From contig CAKUAI010000006.1 in the NCBI GenBank assembly GCA_934636245.1, forward strand, positions 114,013 through 178,012: a stretch of 64,000 nt of DNA, in the 5' to 3' direction. Positions 17,479 to 24,884 of this stretch are shown piece by piece. Within the stretch, counting starts at the first letter, position 1. Each line of letters starts with the position of its first letter. Origin of the DNA: an uncultured Coriobacteriales bacterium (GTDB lineage Bacteria; Actinomycetota; Coriobacteriia; Coriobacteriales; UMGS124). The position numbers were made by a program, and so were the translations under genes. The notes beneath the pieces were generated by a model. The model was not told the DNA's origin. It ran no database searches and worked only from the letters and a program-made list of their open reading frames with translations.

Positions 17479-18852
17479 CTACACCCCCAACAATGCCCAT
17501 TTCCAGGCGGGAATGATGGCAACCTGCCCGCCGGCAACCTGCGCGCTCCCCTCTTCACGCAGGGTTATCACCGTCCCGTTCGAGATGCCCGTCTTCAGCA
17601 TAGCCGCTTCCAGGGACCCCAATTCTCGACGGCGCGTTTTTTCGGCGGTCATGTCAACTGTTACCTGGTACAGAGCGTACGGCTCCAGTGCCAGGGCATC
17701 GCCAACGAGAAAATCAACCTTCTCCTTTTTCGCAGACGGCACCGTGTAAGATGTGACGGCTTCCACCCGACTGCCGGCCATACGGCGCATCAGCTCGATG
17801 TATACCGCCGTCTCAAGTCGCTTGCCGATATCCTGCTGATTCGCCCGCGCGGTGGCATAGGCCATGCCCGAATCGATTGCATACACCTTCTGGACCTGAG
17901 TTGAATCGGGCGAAAGCGCCACCGAGTACTCAGGCAACAGGCTGAACAAATGCGCCTGGCAAAAGAGCCGCACGACTTCGTTGACCATACCCCAGGAAGT
18001 TTTATATCCAACAGAGCGCAAGTCTTCTACCAGCTTGTTTATAGACAAATCGCATGCTGTGTTTCGCAGGCCAAATAACGCGACCTGATTGACCAGAGAG
18101 ATGTCAAGGCGGCCGTAACGCTCAACGACGTCGCGCGCCACCACGTCACGCATGTACGCCTGGAGCATCGAGATGCAATCGGGGTCGGACAGTTTCTGAA
18201 CACCCGGGAAGCCCCCGCGAGTCAGATACTCGTCGAACGATGCCTCCAGCTGCGTACGAACCTGAGGCGAAACCGTCCCGGCATGACGGAGCTCATCCGC
18301 CTCTGGCACAACAAGTCCCTTGAACTCGCAAAACTCACGAAACGACAAGGGAAACATCGGGTGTTCCTGAGAACGGCCGCGAAACGACGTCGCGATCTCA
18401 TCGGATGACAGCTTGGAGGACGACCCAGTAATGACGAGCGTCACGCGTTCGTGCTCAGCCACACGCTGACAAAAGCCCTGCCAGTTATCAGCTTCCTGCA
18501 CTTCGTCCAAGAACAGGTACGCACCCTCTCGACGAGCCTGCGGCACCTGACGCCAGTATTCTTCGAGAATGTCGTTGAGCAGCGATGCCGGAGCAGGCTT
18601 GAGACGATCGTCGGCAAAGTTGAAATAGAACATGCGATCGCGAGGCACGCCGCTGCGAAGCAAGTCGCTCATAAGCTGGAACGCATAGAACGTCTTTCCG
18701 CAACGCCTAATTCCCGTAATGATATGAACAAGGTTGAATACGGCAGGCGCAGGCAGCGGCCCCATAATGTCAGCCCGGCGCGACAAAACAGGCAGCTCAA
18801 ATTCTCTCGCCTCCTGCACGAGCGCCGCATAGTCTTGAAGTGTAGGCGCCAT
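17479..18852 (-). CDS. AAA ATPase with DUF4143 C-terminal domain
   Basis: The 457-residue protein has Walker A GIRRCGKT (47-54), Walker B LFLDEVQ (about 114-120), sensor ITGSSSKLSS, then the DUF4143 part with its PD-(D/E)XK-like end (KVDFLVGDALALEPYALYQVT, around 385-405). These proteins are common singletons in gut anaerobes; their function is unknown, with nucleic-acid or defence roles suggested. It stands alone, upstream of a repeat array (18898-19054) that lies close to its 5' end. Confidence 0.88.
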   Translation of the reverse strand: MAPTLQDYAALVQEAREFELPVLSRRADIMGPLPAPAVFNLVHIITGIRRCGKTFYAFQLMSDLLRSGVPRDRMFYFNFADDRLKPAPASLLNDILEEYWRQVPQARREGAYLFLDEVQEADNWQGFCQRVAEHERVTLVITGSSSKLSSDEIATSFRGRSQEHPMFPLSFREFCEFKGLVVPEADELRHAGTVSPQVRTQLEASFDEYLTRGGFPGVQKLSDPDCISMLQAYMRDVVARDVVERYGRLDISLVNQVALFGLRNTACDLSINKLVEDLRSVGYKTSWGMVNEVVRLFCQAHLFSLLPEYSVALSPDSTQVQKVYAIDSGMAYATARANQQDIGKRLETAVYIELMRRMAGSRVEAVTSYTVPSAKKEKVDFLVGDALALEPYALYQVTVDMTAEKTRRRELGSLEAAMLKTGISNGTVITLREEGSAQVAGGQVAIIPAWKWALLGV

Positions 18853-18897
18853 ACCCCGCTCCCCCCTCGCATGTACATGTACATCAGGCTAGTCTAC

Positions 18898-19054
18898 AAC
18901 TTCTCGCCGTTGAGGAGAAGTTATGGCTAAAACTTCTCGCCGATGACGAGAAGTTAACGCACAAACTTCTCTTGGACGAGGGGAAGTTGCGCTTAAAACT
19001 TCTCACCGCTGGGGGAAAGTTGACGCACAAACTTCTCCTAGACGAAGGGAGGTC
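18898..19054. repeat. five palindromic 25-bp repeats at exactly 33-bp spacing
   Basis: Units start at 18898, 18931, 18964, 18997 and 19030. Each begins AACTTCTC and most end in a partly complementary GAGAAGTT or GGGAAGTT, so each unit can form a hairpin. Eight-base linkers separate them, and units decay from left to right. The array lies 46 bp upstream of the DUF4143 ATPase gene. On the minus strand it could encode an 11-residue repeat of the type RSxxxNF. It may be an operator array, a minisatellite, or part of a small ORF. Confidence 0.85.
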
Positions 19055-19155
19055 GATAGCAATGGGTGAGGCAGGGGTCGTTGCGCTGCTCTCACAACTT
19101 TCCTCGCCTTCGACGCGAGGGCGGCCACTCGAAGTCGCCTCGGGAGCAAAAAGTC

Positions 19156-19366
19156 GAGATGCTTCCGCATATTGGGGGTTCTCCAGCCGCTTCGGATAGG
19201 CGGTGAGAGATCGGCGGCCGCGCGGTACGCCGTACGCAATGCAAGACAACCGTTCTACCAGGCATTTTGTTGCCGCGTTGAATTGGATTTCCGTCCCCAG
19301 CTGCGTCGCGGCCTCCGCAGCACCCTCCAGTGCGGCTGGAGAACCCCGTTTTTGCGGAAACATCTC
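19156..19366. mobile_element. MITE-like element with 35-bp terminal inverted repeats
   Basis: Bases 19156-19190 and 19332-19366 are inverted copies matching at 30 of 35 positions, including a perfect 16-bp core GGGGTTCTCCAGCCGC. The 141-bp interior has no convincing gene, though a long minus-strand frame crosses the region. Size and symmetry suggest a non-autonomous inverted-repeat element in the gap between the ATPase and the radical SAM gene. No target-site duplication was identified. Confidence 0.5.
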
Positions 19367-19485
19367 CCCTAAAACGCAACGCCCGCCAACCTTCACACAA
19401 CGTGCGGGCCGCGAGGCCGCGCGTGCGCTACCATGCAGGCAGCCGCACGAGTGAGGCGCGCATCGCGCAAAGAGAGGAAGCCGTC

Positions 19486-20262
19486 ATGCCTACGAAGTTG
19501 CACCCAGGCCCCGTCTACGGGCCCATCCACAGCCGTCGCCTGGGAGTGTCGCTGGGCGTCAACCTCATGCCGGCGTCGGGCAAGATCTGCACGTTCGACT
19601 GCCTGTACTGCGAGGACGGCTTCAACGCGGAGCGCCGCACCCACGAGGGCTGCGTGAGCGCCGAGGAGTTCGAGGCTGCCCTTGAGACCAAGCTGCGCGA
19701 GATGAGCGAGACCGGCGTGCTGCCCGACGTCATCACGTTCTCCGGCAACGGCGAGCCCATGGCGGCACCCTCGTTTCCCGAGGCAGTGCGCGCCACGGTC
19801 CGCCTGCGCGACGAGTACGCCCCCGGCTGCAAGATTGCCGTGCTCTCCAACGCCACCCTGGCCGACCGCCCCGCCGTACGCGAGGCGCTCATGCTTGTGG
19901 ACGACAACATCCTCAAGCTCGACACCGTCGATGCCGACTTCATCCAATTCCTCGACCGCCCCTGCTGCCCTTACGACGTAGAGCACCAGATTGAGACGCT
20001 CGCCTCCTACAAGGGGCATGTCATCGTGCAAACCATCTTCCTGCGCGGCTCGTATGAGGGCAGGAGCTGCGACAACACCGGCGACGAGTATGTGGCGCCC
20101 TGGCTAGAAGCACTCAAGCGCATCGCCCCGCAAGCCGTCACCATCTACACCATCGACCGCCCCACGCCCGCCCAAGGCCTCGAGAAGGCTCCAGCCGAGG
20201 TGCTCGACGCCATCGCCGAACGCGTGCGCGCGCTCGGCCTCCCCTGCCAGGTGTCGTACTAG
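19486..20262 (+). CDS. radical SAM protein
   Basis: The 258-residue enzyme carries the radical SAM motif CTFDCLYC (C35, C39, C42) and the SAM-contacting GNGEP, with the opening GPVYGPIHSRRLG typical of a small stand-alone radical SAM subgroup. Radical SAM proteins use a [4Fe-4S] cluster to make a 5'-deoxyadenosyl radical; the substrate of this subgroup is not known to me. There is no SPASM domain. The ATG at 19486 is preceded by AGAGAGGAAG. It is a single gene, followed by a strong hairpin. Confidence 0.88.
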   Translation: MPTKLHPGPVYGPIHSRRLGVSLGVNLMPASGKICTFDCLYCEDGFNAERRTHEGCVSAEEFEAALETKLREMSETGVLPDVITFSGNGEPMAAPSFPEAVRATVRLRDEYAPGCKIAVLSNATLADRPAVREALMLVDDNILKLDTVDADFIQFLDRPCCPYDVEHQIETLASYKGHVIVQTIFLRGSYEGRSCDNTGDEYVAPWLEALKRIAPQAVTIYTIDRPTPAQGLEKAPAEVLDAIAERVRALGLPCQVSY

Positions 20263-20301
20263 GGAGCACGACCACCGCTGCACACACCCATCAAACGCAA
20301 T

Positions 20302-20345
20302 CAGCCCCCGGTGACCTCGCTCGCAAGCGTTGCTACCGGGGGCTG
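20302..20345. terminator. strong hairpin, probable terminator
   Basis: CAGCCCCCGGT and ACCGGGGGCTG form a perfect 11-bp stem, and the loop contains a smaller stem. It lies between convergent genes ending at 20262 and 20476. No T run follows on either strand, so it may need Rho or act as an RNA 3' end. Confidence 0.55.
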
Positions 20346-20475
20346 AACCCTAAACACTATAAGCACGGCGACGTCTTTTATGCCGCCATGATTCGACCCG
20401 TTCGAACGCCGTCAGCGCGGACTCTCCGCCGGCACCGCCGTGAAAGCCCCGCCTCAGGCCCCGTCCTCGCAGCCC

Positions 20476-21624
20476 CTATCGGCCGTTGTAGATCTCGGCG
20501 GGAGACTTGCCGTCGAAGACGTCGTGGGGCAGCAGGTTCCAGGCCAGGATGATGCAGTAGAGCATGTCCTGGAAGGCTGCGTCGTCAAGCGAATTGAGAG
20601 CCTCGGCGTTCGGACCGAACAGGTTGCGCACCACATCGGCCGCCTCCTCGTTATCCTTGCGCGTGCGCACCGTCTCGATGACATCGGCCCAGGTAGGAGC
20701 CAGGGAGAAGTCGCGCGCAAGCAGGCCGTAGAGGCGGGCGGCGTCCATCAGGGCGCCTTCGCGACGCTCGGGCGCCACCGTCATGCCGGGCACCTCCGAG
20801 GCCGGGCCGTCAAGCACGACGCGCGGAGCCGGACGCGCAGGAGAAGGCTCGGGATCGCAATCCACACAGGCAAACTGCGTGGCGTCCACCTCGAAGGGAG
20901 CGGCCGCGTCGGGCTGGGCAGAAGAGGCGCCCGTGCCGCCGAGCTCGACAAGCGCCATGTCCAGGAAGCCAATCTGCTGGCCCATGTCCCACGTGCGCTT
21001 GAACGAAGACGCAAACGCTTCCTCGTCCAAGTCGTAGCGAAGCGCAAGCACGCCCGCCGGCAGGCGCCACTCCCCTGCGACCTCAGCCACGTGAGCTACC
21101 AGCAGATTCGTCTTGCCCTCCTCGGCAAGGGAGCGCACAAAACCGGGAGCCTCGACAACCTCGGCCGCACGGGCGCGGTCGTGCACCGTGTACATAGCGC
21201 CGTCATGGGCGTCTTCCAGCTCCAGCGTGCCCGCATGCTTGTCGGCCGCACGCACCCAAAACAAGCCAAAGCGCTGGGTGGCCGCAACCTGGCGCAACGT
21301 CTCGGCCTGCACGCGCTCCAGTTCGGTGCGGCGCGGGGCGCACAGCGCATAGTGCTCAAGCGGCGTCTTTCCGCTGGCCAGGCGGTACTCAAGCACGAAC
21401 CACGTCGTGAAGGCACGCTGCACGCCAACGCCGAGAGTACCCTCGTTCAAGCCGAGCGCCTTGGAGAACTGGGCGTAGGCCGCACGTACAATGTCGGGGG
21501 CACCGCCTGCACCCTGGGCAAAGTAGGCAAACACAGGAGTCAGACTGATCTCGGGGCGCGCTCCCGGAACCAGCGGGCTTGCCGCGCGCTTCTTGCTCTT
21601 GGACTTGTTCGTTTGTGCGCTCAT
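20476..21624 (-). CDS. unknown 382-residue protein
   Basis: The product starts with a lysine-rich tail (SAQTNKSKSKKR), has no signal peptide or membrane helix, and shows a two-part organisation: residues 15-210 with an acidic stretch, a proline-rich linker around 235-285, and a helical C-terminus (about 290-382) ending in LPHDVFDGKSPAEIYNGR. I do not recognise a family. The ATG at 21622-21624 is chosen over upstream starts because the upstream part is low-complexity and unlike a protein. Confidence 0.65.
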   Translation of the reverse strand: MSAQTNKSKSKKRAASPLVPGARPEISLTPVFAYFAQGAGGAPDIVRAAYAQFSKALGLNEGTLGVGVQRAFTTWFVLEYRLASGKTPLEHYALCAPRRTELERVQAETLRQVAATQRFGLFWVRAADKHAGTLELEDAHDGAMYTVHDRARAAEVVEAPGFVRSLAEEGKTNLLVAHVAEVAGEWRLPAGVLALRYDLDEEAFASSFKRTWDMGQQIGFLDMALVELGGTGASSAQPDAAAPFEVDATQFACVDCDPEPSPARPAPRVVLDGPASEVPGMTVAPERREGALMDAARLYGLLARDFSLAPTWADVIETVRTRKDNEEAADVVRNLFGPNAEALNSLDDAAFQDMLYCIILAWNLLPHDVFDGKSPAEIYNGR

Positions 21625-21891
21625 GGTTGCTCCATGCTTCCTTGTCGTCTGTCTTGTGCGTATCGTCGGCGCCCCACACGCAGCGCCGAGAATCCAGTCG
21701 TCCCAGTATGGCACATGTGCCGGCAAGCACAAACACCCGCGCAGGGCCAGGGGTCCAAAACAGCAGGCAGGCGCAAACGGCGGCCTGCGCTTCCAGGATG
21801 GCTTGTATGTACACACGATGTAGTGCTTTGAACCGAACGAAGACCCGCACCGACCCTCTGACATCGTCACTTCGTGAAAATAGTCACTCTA

Positions 21892-21902
21892 CCCCCCCCC
21901 CC
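21892..21902. repeat. C11 homopolymer in a promoter region
   Basis: Eleven consecutive C residues lie 12 bases upstream of a perfect TATAAT (21915-21920), so the tract occupies the -35 region and part of the spacer. The response-regulator gene starts at 22014. Homopolymers of this length are prone to replication slippage, which would change promoter spacing. Confidence 0.85.
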
Positions 21903-21914
21903 GAAAGACCGCAA

Positions 21915-21920
21915 TATAAT
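21915..21920 (+). promoter_or_regulatory. -10 box upstream of the LytTR operon
   Basis: TATAAT is a consensus -10 element, 94 bases upstream of the ATG at 22014. No good -35 hexamer exists; a 17-base spacer would put it inside the C11 tract, implying activator dependence or length-dependent activity. Confidence 0.6.
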
Positions 21921-22013
21921 CATTCTGAAACGGGTTGATTGGCTTAGAATGTTCATTTGGCTTGAAGCCAAGGTGCAGACAAACAAACGAGCGAGCGAAT
22001 GACGGGGGCGAGC

Positions 22014-22757
22014 ATGTATCAGGTTGCAGTTCTTGACGACAACGAACCGTCGGCACACATGATCGCCGAGTTGGCACGCCAGTACGCAGACAAAACCGAG
22101 CTCGAAGTTCACTGCTTCACGCGCCTGAGCGACTTGACGCGCAGCATGACGCGCGGCCACATGGCATGCGACATCGTCTTCATGGACATCCAGCTTGCCG
22201 AAGACGAGCCCTGCGGCATCGACGCAGTCCGCACGCTCTTCAGCCCGGAAAGCGGCACGCAGGTCATCTACGTCAGCGGCCGCGAAGACATGCACGCCAA
22301 GGTGTACCGCACCAAGCACGTGTCGTTCCTCACCAAGCCCGTCGACAAGGACGACTTCAACGAGGCCCTCGACCGTGCGCTCTCAAACCTGCAGGAAAAT
22401 GCCGCAAAACCCATCCGAGTGCACGTCGGCCGCAACGACCGCAAGATTTATCCCCAAGAGGTCGTCTACATCGAGAGCAAGGGTCGCGTCATCGAGATTC
22501 ATCTGAGGGCAACCAAGCGCGCAGGTGTCAAGGCCGAAGGCGAGGTCATTCGCACGTACATGCAACTGGGCGAGCTTGGCGAGCTTCTGGGCGAGGGCTT
22601 TGCCCGCGTGCACCAAAGCTACCTGGTAAGCCTCGACGACGTCGCGCAGCTCGGCACCCACAGTCTCACCCTGTCAGACGGCACGACCGTCCCGGTGAGC
22701 CGCAGCCGCTCGGCTGAGGTGCGCGAGCTCTTCTTCGACCGAGTCCGCGGCCTGTAG
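22014..22757 (+). CDS. LytTR-family response regulator
   Basis: The 247-residue protein has a receiver domain with acidic pair D8/D9, phospho-acceptor D58 (in IVFMDIQ) and the lysine of FLTKPVD (about 110), then a LytTR DNA-binding domain from about 135 (VYIESKGRVIEIH, YMQLGEL, FARVHQSYLV, VPVSRSR). AgrA/LytR-type regulators bind repeated promoter sites. It is followed by two kinase-like membrane proteins, so the three form a two-component system. Confidence 0.92.
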   Translation: MYQVAVLDDNEPSAHMIAELARQYADKTELEVHCFTRLSDLTRSMTRGHMACDIVFMDIQLAEDEPCGIDAVRTLFSPESGTQVIYVSGREDMHAKVYRTKHVSFLTKPVDKDDFNEALDRALSNLQENAAKPIRVHVGRNDRKIYPQEVVYIESKGRVIEIHLRATKRAGVKAEGEVIRTYMQLGELGELLGEGFARVHQSYLVSLDDVAQLGTHSLTLSDGTTVPVSRSRSAEVRELFFDRVRGL

Positions 22758-22780
22758 AGCACAGGACCGAATCTCCATTC

Positions 22781-23686
22781 ATGAGCGAACTTCTGCCCGC
22801 GCTCCTTTCTGCCGTTCCCCAGGCAGCAATAATATATGTCCAAGCGACGCTTCTGCCCATGCGGAAGCGCTGGCTGTTTGTGACGCTCAAGGCGCTGCTC
22901 TGCTGCGCGGCCCTCATCATCAGGTTTGCGACCACGGGCATTGTCACCGATATCGCCCACTTCGGTGTCGCCCTCATTGCCATGTTTGTTCTGCCGCCGC
23001 TGTTCTACCGGCGCATAATCCCTCTTTCCTGGCGACTCGTCGCCACCGCTGTGGCCGTACTCCTCATGTTCCTGGGTGAGATGGCATGCGGTGCACTGTG
23101 GGTGGCAAGCGGCCGAGAATACTCCCTGAGCGCAATACAATCGGCCCCTCTTCTGATGTCGGTGGCCATCCATCTCTTCTTTGTCGCCGTCATCCTTATC
23201 GGAGGGCACCTGTTCAGAGCGCTGTTCAAAAAACAGCGTTTTGAGAGGCGCGCGTCAAGCACCGGTGGCATGCTGCTTTGCGGCCTGCCGGTATCACAGG
23301 CGCTGCTGGTATGGGTGCTTCTCTTCATCATGGTGCATGTAAGTGACATCAATAATCGCGGTCCCATCCTGACTGCCGCGCTGATTCTCGTCGCCCTTTG
23401 CATCGTGAGCGACGTGCTGCTCATTCGCTCGGTCAACGGGTACTGGCGCACCGTGGATGAGCGCAGGTACGCAAAAAAGCTCGAGCAGCGCATGCAAGAG
23501 CAGCTCGACGGCTTCACTCGCCTCAACGCGCAGATTGCATCCACCGCTCGCTTGCGCCACGACATGCGCAACCACCTGCTGGTTCTTGGCGTCCTTGTCG
23601 ATCAAGGAGAATTCGAGCAGGCGGGTGCCTACGCCGACGACTTGCTGGCCGAGCTTGAAAAAGCCGACCACAGCGAGGTGGTGTGA
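22781..23686 (+). CDS. membrane histidine-kinase-like protein with phospho-acceptor helix but no ATPase domain
   Basis: The 301-residue protein has about six membrane helices (12-220), a coiled linker, and an H-box RLRHDMRNHLLVL with the expected acceptor H260, as in AgrC/SpoOB-like kinases. It ends at residue 301, about 25 residues past the second DHp helix, with no N or G boxes. The stop is followed at once by the next gene, which has its own membrane region, so this is not a simple frameshift. It probably depends on the downstream protein for phosphorylation. Confidence 0.82.
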   Translation: MSELLPALLSAVPQAAIIYVQATLLPMRKRWLFVTLKALLCCAALIIRFATTGIVTDIAHFGVALIAMFVLPPLFYRRIIPLSWRLVATAVAVLLMFLGEMACGALWVASGREYSLSAIQSAPLLMSVAIHLFFVAVILIGGHLFRALFKKQRFERRASSTGGMLLCGLPVSQALLVWVLLFIMVHVSDINNRGPILTAALILVALCIVSDVLLIRSVNGYWRTVDERRYAKKLEQRMQEQLDGFTRLNAQIASTARLRHDMRNHLLVLGVLVDQGEFEQAGAYADDLLAELEKADHSEVV

Positions 23687-23688
23687 AC

Positions 23689-24657
23689 ATGCCGACGCCT
23701 CGTCTTATCGCCCTCGTCTTCGCAGGCATAATCACCCTGGGTTTCCTGATCATACAGTGCGTAATATGGCACCGCATGCGCGATATGCCCATCAAGCGAC
23801 GCCTTGCCAATATGCTCTACCCCGCGAGCCAGCTGTTTCTCATGCTCTTCGCAATCGGCGGCAGCTGCACCTTCTCGCTCTCGACCATGGTTATCGTGGT
23901 CGCATGCCTTTTCGGCTTCGCAGCGGTCATATACGACATCGACCTGTTCAAGGTCCTCATTGTGTCCGAACTCAAGGACATGGCCATCGCCCGGTCGCGT
24001 CAACTGGAGCAACAGCTCACCGCACAGGAGAAGCGCGCCAGTGAGCTGACCGGAGAGGTCGCTCGTGCCAGAATGATACAAAAGGCGATGATTGACCAGC
24101 TCAAGCAGCTCAAAGGACACCTCGCCAACAACGACGCTCAGGCAGCGCAAGATTTGCTTGCCCAGGCCTCGCAGTCCCTCGCCCCGCGCAAGGTGCATCT
24201 GTGCGACAACCCCGCCGTGGATGCGCTTCTTGCCTCGAAGGCGTCGCAGTGCGCGGAACTTGAGATCCCGTTCAAGGTGAAAGTCGTGGTTCCGGAGGAG
24301 TCCGGCATCCCCGACTCAGAGCTGTGTGCCGCCTTTGCGAACCTCATCGACAACGCGATAAACGCGTCGAAGGAGCTTGTGCAGAGCGGTCAGGCGTGCG
24401 CTGGTGAAGGCGCGAAGGAGCCGTTCATCGAGGTAGACGCCATGGTAGCTGCCGGCTACCTCTCAGTGCGCGTGCGTAACGCCTGCCCGGAGCAGCCCGC
24501 AAAGACCCACCACAGCCGCAAGCAACCGCGCAGCATCAACGACCAACACGGCTGGGGCAAGTCAATCGTGGCCCTCATCGCCCGCCGCCACGACGGCAGT
24601 TTCACCTGCACGGCCGAAAACGGCGTATACCTCGCAAGGGTCGCGCTGAAGGTGTAA
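23689..24657 (+). CDS. membrane kinase-like protein with GHKL ATPase domain but no acceptor histidine
   Basis: The 322-residue protein has three membrane helices (7-28, 43-65, 66-90), a coiled coil (95-145) and a GHKL ATPase with N box NLIDNAINAS (218-227) and a glycine loop HGWGKSIV (287-294). At the place of the H-box it reads RMIQKAMIDQL, without histidine. It starts 2 bases after the upstream gene, which has the histidine but lacks this domain. The pair looks like one kinase split into complementary proteins. Confidence 0.82.
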   Translation: MPTPRLIALVFAGIITLGFLIIQCVIWHRMRDMPIKRRLANMLYPASQLFLMLFAIGGSCTFSLSTMVIVVACLFGFAAVIYDIDLFKVLIVSELKDMAIARSRQLEQQLTAQEKRASELTGEVARARMIQKAMIDQLKQLKGHLANNDAQAAQDLLAQASQSLAPRKVHLCDNPAVDALLASKASQCAELEIPFKVKVVVPEESGIPDSELCAAFANLIDNAINASKELVQSGQACAGEGAKEPFIEVDAMVAAGYLSVRVRNACPEQPAKTHHSRKQPRSINDQHGWGKSIVALIARRHDGSFTCTAENGVYLARVALKV

Positions 24658-24795
24658 CGCCGCGCAGGGCCCGAGGAGTCGCAAGACACCAGGCTTTGCG
24701 CAGGGCGCGAGGTGTTTCCCAACGAGGTTGCCAAGAGAGCGCACCGCGCTTCAATGTGCATACTTTACGCAGGGTGTCTCCAGCCTTAAACAACA

Positions 24796-24845
24796 CAAGG
24801 CGAGGCACGCCCAACGTCCAGGCACGCCTCGCCTTGCAATTTTTA
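24796..24845 (+). terminator. rho-independent terminator of the LytTR operon
   Basis: CAAGGCGAGGC and GCCTCGCCTTG form a perfect 11-bp stem with a 19-base loop, followed by GCAATTTTTAT. It follows the kinase gene ending at 24657. Confidence 0.88.
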
Positions 24846-24884
24846 TGTCGCTTGCTGCCAAGCCCGCTCGGCTTCAGGCCTCGC

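Noticed and set aside
18898..19054. CRISPR array
   Set aside because: The units are 25 bp with 8-bp linkers that are not unique spacers; no cas genes are near.
18884..19396. 170-residue minus-strand ORF across the repeats and the inverted-repeat element
   Set aside because: No ribosome-binding site or domain, and it runs through two repeat structures; composition alone explains the open frame.
20302..20345. Riboswitch
   Set aside because: The hairpin lies between two gene ends, not before a start; a terminator-like role is simpler.
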